Notes: generated by a model not told the origin, from the letters alone. DNA of 41,027 bases from Ignavibacteriaceae bacterium (GCA_013388525.1 JACAFA010000256.1:1-41027), one strand, 5' to 3'; shown: positions 9,051 through 16,923, counted from the stretch's first letter. Numbers and translations: made by a program.

Positions 9051-9274
9051 AAACTTCACGGATCAAAAACTCAAAAAAGAATACACCATTGGCAAATTAG
9101 TTTGTTTTCGTCGAAACTATGATGACATTCGAAATAAGTTAGTAATGAGATACCGTACAAACTTGTATTATTTTTAAACCATTATCTGAATTGATTTATT
9201 CTGGTGGCGAAATTATTCATCCTGATTATTGCAACAAGCATCACCAAGCTGAGCTTACGATGAGAACATTTTAG
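9047..9274 (+). pseudogene. Decayed FAH-family gene fragment (paralogue of the gene at 32797)
   Basis: Codon by codon this stretch matches the first 70-odd residues of the intact FAH-family gene at 32797-33453. 'TSRIKNSKKEYTIGKLVCFRRNY' region: the first part aligns without gaps over 16+ codons (for example KKEYTIGKLVCFRRNYD versus KEEYTVGKIVCVGRNYA). The original start is now ATA at 9047, overlapping the stop of the upstream gene. A one-base deletion in the A-run near 9175 causes a frameshift with TAA at about 9176. In the shifted frame, LKPLSELIYSGGEIIHPDYC and HHQAEL follow (intact copy: LIYSGGEINHPDYG, HHEVEL). One metal-ligand Glu is lost, one codon is missing, and the remnant ends in TAG at 9272-9274. 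The C-terminal two thirds are absent. It is not expected to make a product. Confidence 0.88.
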
Positions 9275-9305
9275 ACTAGATAAATAATAAACTTGATTAA
9301 GGTTT

Positions 9306-9332
9306 GTAGCACAGATTAATATTCTGTGCTAC
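9306..9332. repeat. 27-bp dispersed palindrome, copy 1
   Basis: A perfect 10-bp stem (GTAGCACAGA / TCTGTGCTAC) surrounds a 7-base AT loop. It differs from copy 2 at 12351-12377 in only two central bases. It lies in the gap between the FAH pseudogene and the end of citrate synthase. Confidence 0.85.
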
Positions 9333-9350
9333 ACCGATTTAATTTTAATA

Positions 9351-9417
9351 GCCCCTCTCCTTCCGTCTTTTGAAAATCAAAAGCCGAGACAAGTAGGAGA
9401 GGAGTTAGAGGTGAAGT
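9351..9417. repeat. Nested palindromic repeat ('CCCTCTCC' type) downstream of gltA
   Basis: Outer arms CCTCTCCT (9354-9361) and AGGAGAGG (9395-9402) enclose an inner hairpin CTTTTGA-aaa-TCAAAAG (9367-9383). The right flank, GAGTTAGAGGTGA, belongs to the familiar CCTCTCC...GGAGAGGG-TTAG-AGGTGA class of dispersed intergenic palindrome. Being just after the citrate synthase stop (minus strand), it may also serve as a 3' hairpin for that gene. Confidence 0.7.
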
Positions 9418-9419
9418 CC

Positions 9420-10730
9420 TTATTTCTTTATACCTGCAACTTCTTCAAGCATTGCAGTTGTAACAGATTTTGGTCTTTCAATAGGATAGCCCAGACCACG
9501 ATCCCAGATAATATTTGCAACAACACCAAGCGCTCTTCCAACAGCAAATAAAACGGTATAGAAATCATATTCTTTCAATCCGTAATACCACTGAATTACA
9601 CCTGATTGTGCATCAACATTCGGCCAAGGATTTTTAGCTTTGCCTTGTTCAAGTAATATCGGTGGAACAACTTTGAAAAGAAGATCAACATAAATAAACA
9701 GAGGATCTTTTGGTAAGTGCTTCAGACAGAACTCACGCTGAGCCATATATCGTGGATCAGTCTTTCTCAAGACTGCGTGACCAAATCCCGGAATTACCTG
9801 GCCGCTTTTAAGAGTATCCCAAACAAACTGTTTCATTTCTTCTTCAGTAGGAATTTTACCGCCCATCTTGTCATAAACTCCCTGAAGCCAGCTTAATACT
9901 TCCTGATTTGCAAGACCATGCAACGGACCGGCAAGACCATTCGTCATTGCTGAAATTGAATAGTATAAATCAGAAAGTGCACTTGCAACCAGGTGTCCTG
10001 TATGAGCACTAACGTTTCCGCTTTCGTGGTCGCTGTGCAAAATGAAATACATTCTTGCAACATCATCGTATGGTTTATTAATTCCCATCATATGTGCAAA
10101 GTTACCGCCGAGGTCAAGGTTTGGGTTGGAATCAATTATCTGACCGTTCTTGTATTTCAATCTGTATATAAAAGCAGCAATTCCTGGAATCTTTGCAAGA
10201 AGATTTAATCCGTCTTCGTAAGTAGGCATCCAGTAGTCATTTTTCTTTAGCTTGCCTGAATTATATTCTTTAACAAAGACAGATTCGCGTTGCATTGAAA
10301 GAACTGCAGTAGAGAACATTACCATCGGGTGAGAATCAAGAGGCATTGCTCTAAGTATATCAAATACATACTTTGGAACGGTACTTCTTTTTTTGAATTC
10401 TTCTGCAACTTCCTTCACATCAGCTTCTGATGGAATATCTCCCGTCAGAAGAAAATGAAAAAATCCTTCAACATAAGGCATCTCACCACCGGGTACTTTG
10501 GGAAGTTTTTCCATTACTTCAGGAATTGTTAATCCCCTGAAACGAATTCCTTCAAAGGGATCGAGATAAGAAATATCAGTAATAAGGCATTTAACATCTC
10601 TTGCGCCGCCGATGATTTGCCCTATATCAACCTCATCAACTTTTACATTACCGAATTCTTTTACCAGCCTTGTGGTGCGAGGACGCCATTCCTCAATTTT
10701 TTTTCCGAGTTTTTCTTTTAATCCAGACAT
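9420..10730 (-). CDS. gltA: Citrate synthase, mitochondrial-like (eukaryote-type)
   Basis: 436 residues. It condenses acetyl-CoA and oxaloacetate to citrate, the entry step of the TCA cycle. The catalytic residues align with those of the animal enzyme: His271 in GPLHGLANQE, His318 in GFGHAVLRKTDPRY and Asp373 in NPWPNVDAQSGV. HSDHESGNVSAHT is also typical. The close match to mitochondrial citrate synthase over VLLEQGKAKNPWPNVDA-like sequence and the C-terminal ERPKS, with the N-terminal extension, place it with the eukaryote-like bacterial enzymes described in Geobacteraceae rather than with the E. coli NADH-inhibited hexamers. One visible change is Gln where the animal enzyme has His (NVDAHSG). 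ATG at 10730 has a weak GGAGG-like site (TGGAGGAAAA) just upstream. It appears monocistronic. Confidence 0.97.
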   Translation of the reverse strand: MSGLKEKLGKKIEEWRPRTTRLVKEFGNVKVDEVDIGQIIGGARDVKCLITDISYLDPFEGIRFRGLTIPEVMEKLPKVPGGEMPYVEGFFHFLLTGDIPSEADVKEVAEEFKKRSTVPKYVFDILRAMPLDSHPMVMFSTAVLSMQRESVFVKEYNSGKLKKNDYWMPTYEDGLNLLAKIPGIAAFIYRLKYKNGQIIDSNPNLDLGGNFAHMMGINKPYDDVARMYFILHSDHESGNVSAHTGHLVASALSDLYYSISAMTNGLAGPLHGLANQEVLSWLQGVYDKMGGKIPTEEEMKQFVWDTLKSGQVIPGFGHAVLRKTDPRYMAQREFCLKHLPKDPLFIYVDLLFKVVPPILLEQGKAKNPWPNVDAQSGVIQWYYGLKEYDFYTVLFAVGRALGVVANIIWDRGLGYPIERPKSVTTAMLEEVAGIKK

Positions 10731-10796
10731 TTTTCCTCCAGTGATTTTATTTTTAATTCAACGAATAATGGATTTGTTAGGTTGCTTATAAATATT

Positions 10797-10825
10797 CTCA
10801 TCGATATGAGTTTTGTATCGACGAG
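10797..10825. promoter_or_regulatory. Inverted repeat upstream of gltA, candidate operator
   Basis: CTCaTCGATA (10797-10806), a 9-base spacer, and TATCGAcGAG (10816-10825) form a 10-bp dyad with one mismatch, 67-95 bases before the gltA start codon. Size and spacing fit a dimeric regulator's operator or the 5' leader of the transcript. There is no direct evidence for either. Confidence 0.35.
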
Positions 10826-10932
10826 CTTCAGATTTGATGAGAAGCGAGACTTGTTTAAAAGAGGTTTCAAGATTACCCCTTACTTGAAAAAATAAAAAAT
10901 TACTTAGTTCAATATATCAATAGTTCTTGCTA

Positions 10933-12291
10933 TTAATCAAATAAAATCGGCTTATAGTTAGAAGGCGCGAACACTTTTTTACCCGGGAATTGTTTTATAA
11001 AAGAAGCGCCAACCCAGTCGATTGCCCCTTTATCCCCGTGAATAAGAACTATTTTATCAGGATTTAATTTTTTTGCAAGGGAAACTAATTCTTCTCTCTT
11101 TGAGTGAGCAGAGAACCTGAAATTCTTAATTTCACACTTAACTTCGACCTTCTCATCTCTTTCCGTTAGCTGAATTTTATCTCCTTTTCTTGCACCTGCA
11201 ATAATACTCCCTGGAGTAGATGGATCCATATATCCAACTGTGAATATTGCAGAGTCTTTTTTCTGGAGCCATCTTTTTGCCAGAGTGAATGAGTTTGTTG
11301 ATTCAATCATCATTCCGCTTGAGGCAAGAACGATTGAAGGAAATTTGAATAGTTCGTCGAAGTCTTTTAATTCATTTAAATTTTTCTGAGGAATATCGGA
11401 AAGTATAAGTTCCTTTTGATCCCTTTTAACAACATAACGGTTGTAATCATAAATTCTGTTTATTTTATTTCCGATGCCGCCCGTATAAATATCAACATTT
11501 GTGATTTTGTTCTTCTTCATCTGCAGCCAGATTGTTGAGAGCATTTCCTGAAGTTTACCAAGAGCAAATACGGGGATAAGTACTGATCCTCCATTATTAA
11601 TTATTTTGTTAATTGATGATGAAAATCGCTCAATTTCTTTTTCCCAGTTGTTCAATTCTGATGAATCAGTTGCACCATAGGTTGTCTCGGTGATAAGTAT
11701 ATCAATTTTTTCTGCCGGTAAATCTGCTCCAGCAAGAATTGTTTGAGATGAGAGGTTTAAATCACCGGTGAAGAATATTTTTCTTTTATCGAATTTTATG
11801 AGAATTCCCGCCGATCCTATTATATGTCCCACATCAAAAAACTCCGCCTCGATTTCTTGATTGCTATTCAAGGAGCTGAGAATAAATTTTTCATTGTATA
11901 ATTTATAGTTGATAGATTTTATGAGAAGATCAACTTCATCCCGTGAATAAATTTCAAACTCATCTTCATCTACCTGTCGTTTAAGAATTGATATTGCATT
12001 GTGAAGTGTTAATTCAGCAACAGCTCTTGTTTGAGGGGTAGTTATAATTTTTAAGTGAGGAAATTTTTTAATCAGGAAGGGAAGGGCGTTCAAATGGTCC
12101 TGATGTGCATGTGAAATTAAAACATAATCAGTTGGTTTGTCGTCGAGCAAATCAAACTTGGGCAGAGAATCAAGTCCAATTTTTTGAGGATGCATTCCAC
12201 AATCCAGAATTATTCCCATCCCATTTATATTAAGATAGTAGCAGGTAGCACCGATTTCACCGGCACCGCCAAGCGGAAGAAATTCAATCAT
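10933..12291 (-). CDS. Beta-CASP metallo-beta-lactamase-fold ribonuclease
   Basis: 452 residues. Zinc motif HxHxDH is SHAHQDHLNALP (His61, His63, Asp65, His66), preceded by LPLGGAGEIGATCYYL. Further ligands lie in FFDVGHIIGSAG (His) and FFTGDLN (Asp). Beta-CASP motifs follow: TETTYG (motif A), the central GGSVLIPVFALGKLQEML, VLASSGMM, RFSAHSKREEL (motif B) and the C-terminal VLIHGDKGA (motif C). This is the CPSF73/RNase J-like mRNA exo/endonuclease group (COG1236). The N-terminus lacks the RNase J-specific extension and it is shorter than RNase J (about 550), so the COG1236 'exonuclease of the beta-lactamase fold' type fits better. It probably acts on RNA in the cytoplasm. ATG at 12291 is the start. 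It is separated from gltA by 202 bases. Confidence 0.9.
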   Translation of the reverse strand: MIEFLPLGGAGEIGATCYYLNINGMGIILDCGMHPQKIGLDSLPKFDLLDDKPTDYVLISHAHQDHLNALPFLIKKFPHLKIITTPQTRAVAELTLHNAISILKRQVDEDEFEIYSRDEVDLLIKSINYKLYNEKFILSSLNSNQEIEAEFFDVGHIIGSAGILIKFDKRKIFFTGDLNLSSQTILAGADLPAEKIDILITETTYGATDSSELNNWEKEIERFSSSINKIINNGGSVLIPVFALGKLQEMLSTIWLQMKKNKITNVDIYTGGIGNKINRIYDYNRYVVKRDQKELILSDIPQKNLNELKDFDELFKFPSIVLASSGMMIESTNSFTLAKRWLQKKDSAIFTVGYMDPSTPGSIIAGARKGDKIQLTERDEKVEVKCEIKNFRFSAHSKREELVSLAKKLNPDKIVLIHGDKGAIDWVGASFIKQFPGKKVFAPSNYKPILFD

Positions 12292-12350
12292 TAATTCAGT
12301 TTAAAATTATTGTAAGTAAATCTAAAGAAAAGGAAGAAAAGAATATTTAT

Positions 12351-12377
12351 GTAGCACAGATTAATTATCTGTGCTAC
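12351..12377. repeat. 27-bp dispersed palindrome, copy 2
   Basis: A perfect 11-bp stem (GTAGCACAGAT / ATCTGTGCTAC) with a TAATT centre, two bases different from copy 1 at 9306-9332. The two copies bracket the gltA/beta-CASP block. This one lies between the T9SS-tagged gene and the beta-CASP gene, both transcribed leftwards. Confidence 0.85.
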
Positions 12378-12401
12378 AAATAGGATACTTTAAAATGATA
12401 A

Positions 12402-13259
12402 TTATTTTAACAGGGACATCTTAATAGTTTTAGTATAATTACCGGCTCGCAGCTGGGCGATATATAATCCACTTGCAAAATCACTGCCTGAAAAATCTGC
12501 ACGATAAGTTCCCGCAAATTGTTCTTCATTTACAAGTTGAGCAACTTCATTTCCAAGAATATCATAAATTTTCAATTGAACAAACGAAGCTTCTGGAATA
12601 CTGTACTCAATTTTTGTGGAAGGGTTAAATGGGTTAGGATAATTCTGACTAAGAGAAAAATCATCTGGCAGCCCGCTGATTTTTTCAACATCTGCAATTC
12701 CACTAAAGGATAAATTATCAATATATGCAGTGGATCCAATTGTTGTTGGGCCTGCTGGATTGCTAATACTGAAAGTGATATGAGCTTCGGTTGGTACATC
12801 AGGAAGGTTATAATAAATCGGTATGTTTAGCTGGGTCCAACTGCCTGCCGTTGCTGTTATAATCATGGCACCAACACCAACTACGGTATTATCGTCAAGA
12901 CTCAATCCGACTGAAACGAATAGCTGATCGGTGCCCGTTGGAGTAAATTTATAATAAGCAGTAAAGGTAGCATATCTTTGTGAAACGGGATGACCATCTC
13001 CATTCGTATCAGTTGAAGTTAATACCGGGGCATATCCGCTCCCCGAAAGATTCATCACCTCAAGTCGCGCCGAGGAAGATCCGGCTTGTGCATCAGAAGA
13101 TTGAGTTACACAGTCTATGAAACCAACCACATCAGTGGTCAGCCAATTGTTGGGATCTCCATTTGTCCAGTTTTCAAAACTGTTGTTTAGCGGTTGAGCT
13201 ATTATTTTTGAGAATGCGAACAAGCTCAAAATAAACAGAGTTGTAATAATTGATTTCAT
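12402..13259 (-). CDS. T9SS-secreted protein with jelly-roll-like domain
   Basis: 285 residues. A signal peptide (MKSIITTLFILSLFAFSKIIA) is followed by NSFENWTNGDPNNWLT, the typical opening of a carbohydrate-binding-like beta-sandwich (an 'N-x-FE-W...W' jelly roll), running to about residue 190 (TAYIDNLSFSG). Residues about 203-285 are a type A T9SS sorting domain: NYPNPFNPSTKIEYSIPE, LKIYDILGNEVAQLV and a C-terminal GNYTKTIKMSLLK. It should be exported through Sec, then across the outer membrane by T9SS, and be anchored or released at the surface. There is no catalytic motif; a polymer-binding role is only inferred. ATG at 13259 is the start. Confidence 0.87.
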   Translation of the reverse strand: MKSIITTLFILSLFAFSKIIAQPLNNSFENWTNGDPNNWLTTDVVGFIDCVTQSSDAQAGSSSARLEVMNLSGSGYAPVLTSTDTNGDGHPVSQRYATFTAYYKFTPTGTDQLFVSVGLSLDDNTVVGVGAMIITATAGSWTQLNIPIYYNLPDVPTEAHITFSISNPAGPTTIGSTAYIDNLSFSGIADVEKISGLPDDFSLSQNYPNPFNPSTKIEYSIPEASFVQLKIYDILGNEVAQLVNEEQFAGTYRADFSGSDFASGLYIAQLRAGNYTKTIKMSLLK

Positions 13260-13401
13260 AAGCCGCCTTAGTATATGTGAATGAATAATTAATTAAAGGT
13301 TTTTATTAGTCTTGTAGAACATAGCAATCCTTTAAACATTTCGCAAGTGTTATTAATAGTTAATTGATTTTTATTGTGAAGTATTGTTAGCAGAAATAAC
13401 T

Positions 13402-14040
13402 TTAATGAATTGCCCAGATAACATCAGAAATGGTTTCCTGATCTTTTTCAAGTTGAAATTTTAATAGGTAGTGCGGATTGAAACCTTCCATATATTTTTC
13501 TATTCGTTCTTTCAGCCAGGAAATTTCTGCTTTTAGTTTCCAGTGTTCTCCGTCAGATGAATAGAGGACGATAAATAAACGGTTCTTCAGGTGTTTTCTT
13601 TGCTGCTGCGATTGATGCTTGTAAAGCCAGCGAATTAACTCATCAGTTTTTTTAATTGCTTCATCAATTGGATGAGGAAAGTTTTTTGGGAAGATAGAAG
13701 TTTTATGATCGAATGTAACTCCATCAATTGTGAAATCGACCAGCCTGTCTTTTTCATCAAGCGCGGGTTTTACATTTGGAAGTGAGCAGAAAATTTTCTC
13801 AACAGCCTGTGCTGACCAGAAGTTGTACCATCGGTTCAAAGCATAGTTAGCAATGTTTTGATGTTCTTTGTCTTTTCTGAATCTGCTCTCCGTTTCTTTT
13901 AGGACTTCTTCAAAGGAGAGATTCCGATAAACAAAATTTGTAAGCTTATCGTACTCATCATTTTGTTTTCTTCCCCATTTGTAAGGATAAGCTAATCTTT
14001 TTTTTAATTCCTTTTCAATAGTAACTAGTTCGATGTCCAT
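13402..14040 (-). CDS. Putative PD-(D/E)XK nuclease, possible restriction enzyme
   Basis: 212 residues; family not recognised by name. A PD-(D/E)XK core can be drawn: Glu81 in a helix (SAQAVEKIF), Asp102 (RLVDFTIDG), then Asp111-x-Lys113 (VTFDHKTS) on the next strand, followed by a helix and the hydrophobic strand NRLFIVLYSS. This Asp-x(8)-Asp-x-Lys spacing is typical of type II restriction and related nucleases. The N-terminal 75 residues are charged and helical (RFRKDKEHQN, NRWYNFW). It is the last gene of a four-gene run that includes a DNA methyltransferase, 10 bases after the META lipoprotein, which supports a restriction-modification role. It could instead be a non-restriction nuclease or an uncharacterised domain. 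No signal peptide, so it is cytoplasmic. Confidence 0.6.
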   Translation of the reverse strand: MDIELVTIEKELKKRLAYPYKWGRKQNDEYDKLTNFVYRNLSFEEVLKETESRFRKDKEHQNIANYALNRWYNFWSAQAVEKIFCSLPNVKPALDEKDRLVDFTIDGVTFDHKTSIFPKNFPHPIDEAIKKTDELIRWLYKHQSQQQRKHLKNRLFIVLYSSDGEHWKLKAEISWLKERIEKYMEGFNPHYLLKFQLEKDQETISDVIWAIH

Positions 14041-14050
14041 TTAAACCGGC

Positions 14051-14467
14051 TCAATCAATCTTTTGAAAAACCAGTAGCTCTTTATCACCTTCAAATAAGT
14101 AAAGCTTCATCTTTTCAATCTTGTATTCGTTTACTTGTCCAAGCGCAGTAAGAAAAGTTGTTTCATCAACATCAGCACAAAACATTTTAGTGGTAACAAC
14201 ATCTGAAAAAGATATTGTGCTGTCTTCAACCTTCAGCTTGCCGTTCATATTATTGCAGCCAGTATTGCCGCTGAATCTTTCCTCACTCAAATAAATTTCA
14301 AGAGTGGGATGCAATTTCTGACTCTCAGTTCTCGAGTAAGCTTTTCCGTTAATTGATTCCAAAGCCCAGATGTCGTGCAATAAAGGATTTGCAGTTTCTT
14401 TCGTAGATGAACAGCCAACTATTAATAGGCTAATAAAAATTATTTTTAGTGCAACAATTTTATTCAT
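14051..14467 (-). CDS. META/HslJ-domain lipoprotein
   Basis: 138 residues from ATG at 14467, chosen over the in-frame ATG at 14506 because it has AGGAG at the right spacing and begins a lipoprotein signal (MNKIVALKIIFISLLIVGCSS, lipobox IVGC). The mature part is one META domain (HslJ family): WALESINGKAY, then FSGNTGCNNMNGKLKV, and TTKMFCADV, with the hallmark GCNxxxG and TxMxC patterns. HslJ is linked to novobiocin resistance and stress in E. coli, but the biochemical role is not known. It is a membrane-anchored periplasmic or outer-membrane protein. Its place between a methyltransferase gene (10-base gap) and a nuclease-like gene (10-base gap) is unexpected. Confidence 0.88.
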   Translation of the reverse strand: MNKIVALKIIFISLLIVGCSSTKETANPLLHDIWALESINGKAYSRTESQKLHPTLEIYLSEERFSGNTGCNNMNGKLKVEDSTISFSDVVTTKMFCADVDETTFLTALGQVNEYKIEKMKLYLFEGDKELLVFQKID

Positions 14468-14477
14468 TTGTATTCTC

Positions 14478-15518
14478 CTATTTCTGAAATAAAAAAATGT
14501 ACTCATGCTTGAAAATATAAAACCCTCCCGCTAAAGCTCTGTATCGCCAGAGTTCTTTTTGATTTCGCTTTGCAGTTGTTTGCTCAAAGTTTTTTATGAT
14601 AGTTGATTTTAGTTTGAATCCTCTGTTCATCATTTCTTTCATAACATAAAATCCGAGAGGGATCCATTCTCCTGATTCATATTTGTCACCGATAACAACC
14701 GCACAATATCTTTTCTTATCAAGCAGCGGATAAATATTATTTACAACATCGCCGAACATCTTTAAAAAAGATTCAACAGATTTTGCATTTGAAAGATCAT
14801 CTTTTCTATCGCTGAACTTTATAATGTCCCAGTAAGGAGGGTGTAAAATCACAAACTGAAATGAATCAATCTTTAATTTATTAAGCTCTGATTTATAATC
14901 AATTTCAGCACTGTTACCGGTAATTACTTTTGTGATTACCTTGAAAGGATTTTTTTCCAGTTGAATAATTGACTCTGTTGATTTCGCAACCTTCCCGTTC
15001 AATTCAATTCCAACTCCATTTCTGCCAAGTCTTTTGCATTCGATAAGTGTAGTTCCACTGCCAAGGAAAGAATCGAGTACCCATTCTCCTTTTTTAGTGA
15101 ATCTTCTTAAAAGTTGATTAGGAATTTGCGGAATGAAATTTCCCCAGTAATTAGCTTTGTGCATTCCTGAAGTATCTCTCTTATCAAATATCCAGAGACT
15201 GTCTGTGATTAAATCATCATACTCTTTCCATCGGTTCAGGTTCAGATCATTGATCTTTCCTTCTTTCTGAACCGATAAACTTTTTAGCAATCTTTTCAGA
15301 TAATACTTTGTTCTTTCTATTGTTCTTGTGTTGATAATCTGATTCAGTTCCTTCAGCAGAATTTCTTTTCTGATAGATTGATTTATTCCGTTGAGGTTAT
15401 AGGTGATAATTTTATCTTTCTTTTTTTCAACATCTTTAAAGAGCTGAGATGTCTCTTTCTTTATTGATGTCAGGTTTTCATCAGAAATTATTTTATCTAT
15501 TACGGATATAATTTCCAT
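14478..15518 (-). CDS. DNA methyltransferase (N6-adenine or N4-cytosine type)
   Basis: 346 residues. SAM-binding motif I is WVLDSFLGSGTTLIECKRLG (about residues 147-164) ending in VGIELN. Catalytic motif IV is LHPPYWD (226-231). The preceding ANYWGNFIPQIPNQLLRRF resembles motif X. The order X-I-IV with a short gap resembles the gamma class, not the permuted beta class usual in PF01555 enzymes. The first 100 residues are helical and charged and may contact DNA; the C-terminus (QKELWRYRALAGGFYIFKHE) may be part of target recognition. HPPY in place of DPPY/SPPY leaves adenine versus cytosine specificity open. It starts 2 bases after the lhgO stop. With the nuclease-like gene two genes downstream it may form a type II restriction-modification system. 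Confidence 0.85.
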   Translation of the reverse strand: MEIISVIDKIISDENLTSIKKETSQLFKDVEKKKDKIITYNLNGINQSIRKEILLKELNQIINTRTIERTKYYLKRLLKSLSVQKEGKINDLNLNRWKEYDDLITDSLWIFDKRDTSGMHKANYWGNFIPQIPNQLLRRFTKKGEWVLDSFLGSGTTLIECKRLGRNGVGIELNGKVAKSTESIIQLEKNPFKVITKVITGNSAEIDYKSELNKLKIDSFQFVILHPPYWDIIKFSDRKDDLSNAKSVESFLKMFGDVVNNIYPLLDKKRYCAVVIGDKYESGEWIPLGFYVMKEMMNRGFKLKSTIIKNFEQTTAKRNQKELWRYRALAGGFYIFKHEYIFLFQK

Positions 15519-15520
15519 TG

Positions 15521-16741
15521 CTAAAACTTAACCTCTTTTTCAAATTTCTTTTTTACAATTTCAGCAATTGTTTTTCCAATGCTTAATGATGCAGTTGCTG
15601 CAGGGGAAGGTGCATTTAATACGTGAACCATTCTATTAGCTTCTGCAATTCTGAAATCGTCAACAAGTTTTCCGTTTGGTTCCAGAGCCTGTGCACGTAC
15701 GCCTGCACCACCGGGCACAATGTCATCTTCCTGAATTTCAGGAATTAATTTTTGTAATGCACTTACAAATGCTTTCTTGCTGAATGAACGATAGAATTCA
15801 CCAAAGCCCATCCTGTAATATTTAGAAGCCATCTTCCAGAATCCGGAATAAACAAACATTTGAGAAACATCAGTAAGTGAAAAATCTTTTTTAGTATAGC
15901 CTTCTCTTTTAAAAGCAAGCACAGCATTCGGTCCTGCTTCAACACCACCTTTCATCATTCTGGTAAAATGAACTCCAAGAAATGGAAATTGTGGATCGGG
16001 AACCGGGTAAATTAAATTATTAACTAAATATTCTTTTTCTTTTTTCAGTTTGTAATATTCTCCTCTGAAAGGAATAATCTGTAATCCGGGATTAACTCCG
16101 CAAAGTTTTGCAATCCTGTCACAATACAACCCACTGCAGTTAACAAGAAATCTTGTTTCAAATTCCCCTTGAGATGTAATTGTAATAAGTTCACTACCGG
16201 AATTTTTTAATGTAAGAAATTTACAGTTGGTTTTAATATAGCCATTGTTAGTTAAAAAAAGTTGAGCGTATTTTTTAGTTACCAACGAATAATCTACAAT
16301 ACCTGTGTGCGGAACAAATATTCCGGCAATACCGGTTGAGTGAGGCTCATAATTTTTAATCTCGTTCGCACTTAGCTTTTTAATTCCAGTCAGACCGTTG
16401 GCTATTCCTCTTTTATACAATTCGACAAGTGCATCAAGTTCAGATAGTTTACTTGCTACTACAATCTTTCCGCACTTTTCATAAGGAATGTTGTGCTCAT
16501 CGCAAAACTTATAGAGCATTTCTCTGCCATCAGTACAATTTTTTGCTTTTAATGAACCCGGTTTGTAATAAAGACCCGAATGAATCACTCCACTGTTATT
16601 TCCTGTTTGATGCTTTGCAAGATCATTCTCTGCTTCAATCAATAAAATCCTCAAATTTGAGTCTGTCTGGAGAGATAGTGCAGTCGCTGTCCCGATTATT
16701 CCTCCACCTATTACTATTATATCGAAACTTTTTTCAGACAT
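15521..16741 (-). CDS. lhgO: L-2-hydroxyglutarate oxidase
   Basis: 406-residue FAD enzyme of the DAO family that oxidises L-2-hydroxyglutarate to 2-oxoglutarate, probably passing electrons to the membrane quinone pool. The N-terminal Rossmann motif is IIVIGGGIIGTATAL. Family-typical segments are GNNSGVIHSGLYYKPGSLKA (flavin region), GKIVVA, VPHTGIVDY, the second FAD contact FLVNCSGLYCDRIAKL, and the C-terminal VPGGAGVRAQAL and VLNAPSPAATASLSIGK. Length matches YgaF/LhgO (about 400). It is first in a run with the methyltransferase, META lipoprotein and nuclease-like genes (2- and 10-base gaps), although metabolically unrelated to them. ATG at 16741 starts the protein; no strong Shine-Dalgarno is evident. 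Confidence 0.95.
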   Translation of the reverse strand: MSEKSFDIIVIGGGIIGTATALSLQTDSNLRILLIEAENDLAKHQTGNNSGVIHSGLYYKPGSLKAKNCTDGREMLYKFCDEHNIPYEKCGKIVVASKLSELDALVELYKRGIANGLTGIKKLSANEIKNYEPHSTGIAGIFVPHTGIVDYSLVTKKYAQLFLTNNGYIKTNCKFLTLKNSGSELITITSQGEFETRFLVNCSGLYCDRIAKLCGVNPGLQIIPFRGEYYKLKKEKEYLVNNLIYPVPDPQFPFLGVHFTRMMKGGVEAGPNAVLAFKREGYTKKDFSLTDVSQMFVYSGFWKMASKYYRMGFGEFYRSFSKKAFVSALQKLIPEIQEDDIVPGGAGVRAQALEPNGKLVDDFRIAEANRMVHVLNAPSPAATASLSIGKTIAEIVKKKFEKEVKF

Positions 16742-16923
16742 TGATTGTTATAAAGCTATTAAAGAATTTATCTTGAAATTTTAATTTATATGTTGTAACA
16801 TACTGCAGCAGTTTTATAAAGTCATCACCACAACTCCTTAAAATACTGGATATAAAATAGACTTTATTAAAATCGATAGTGAAAATTTAGACAAATTAAA
16901 AATCATTACAATTAAGGATTTAT

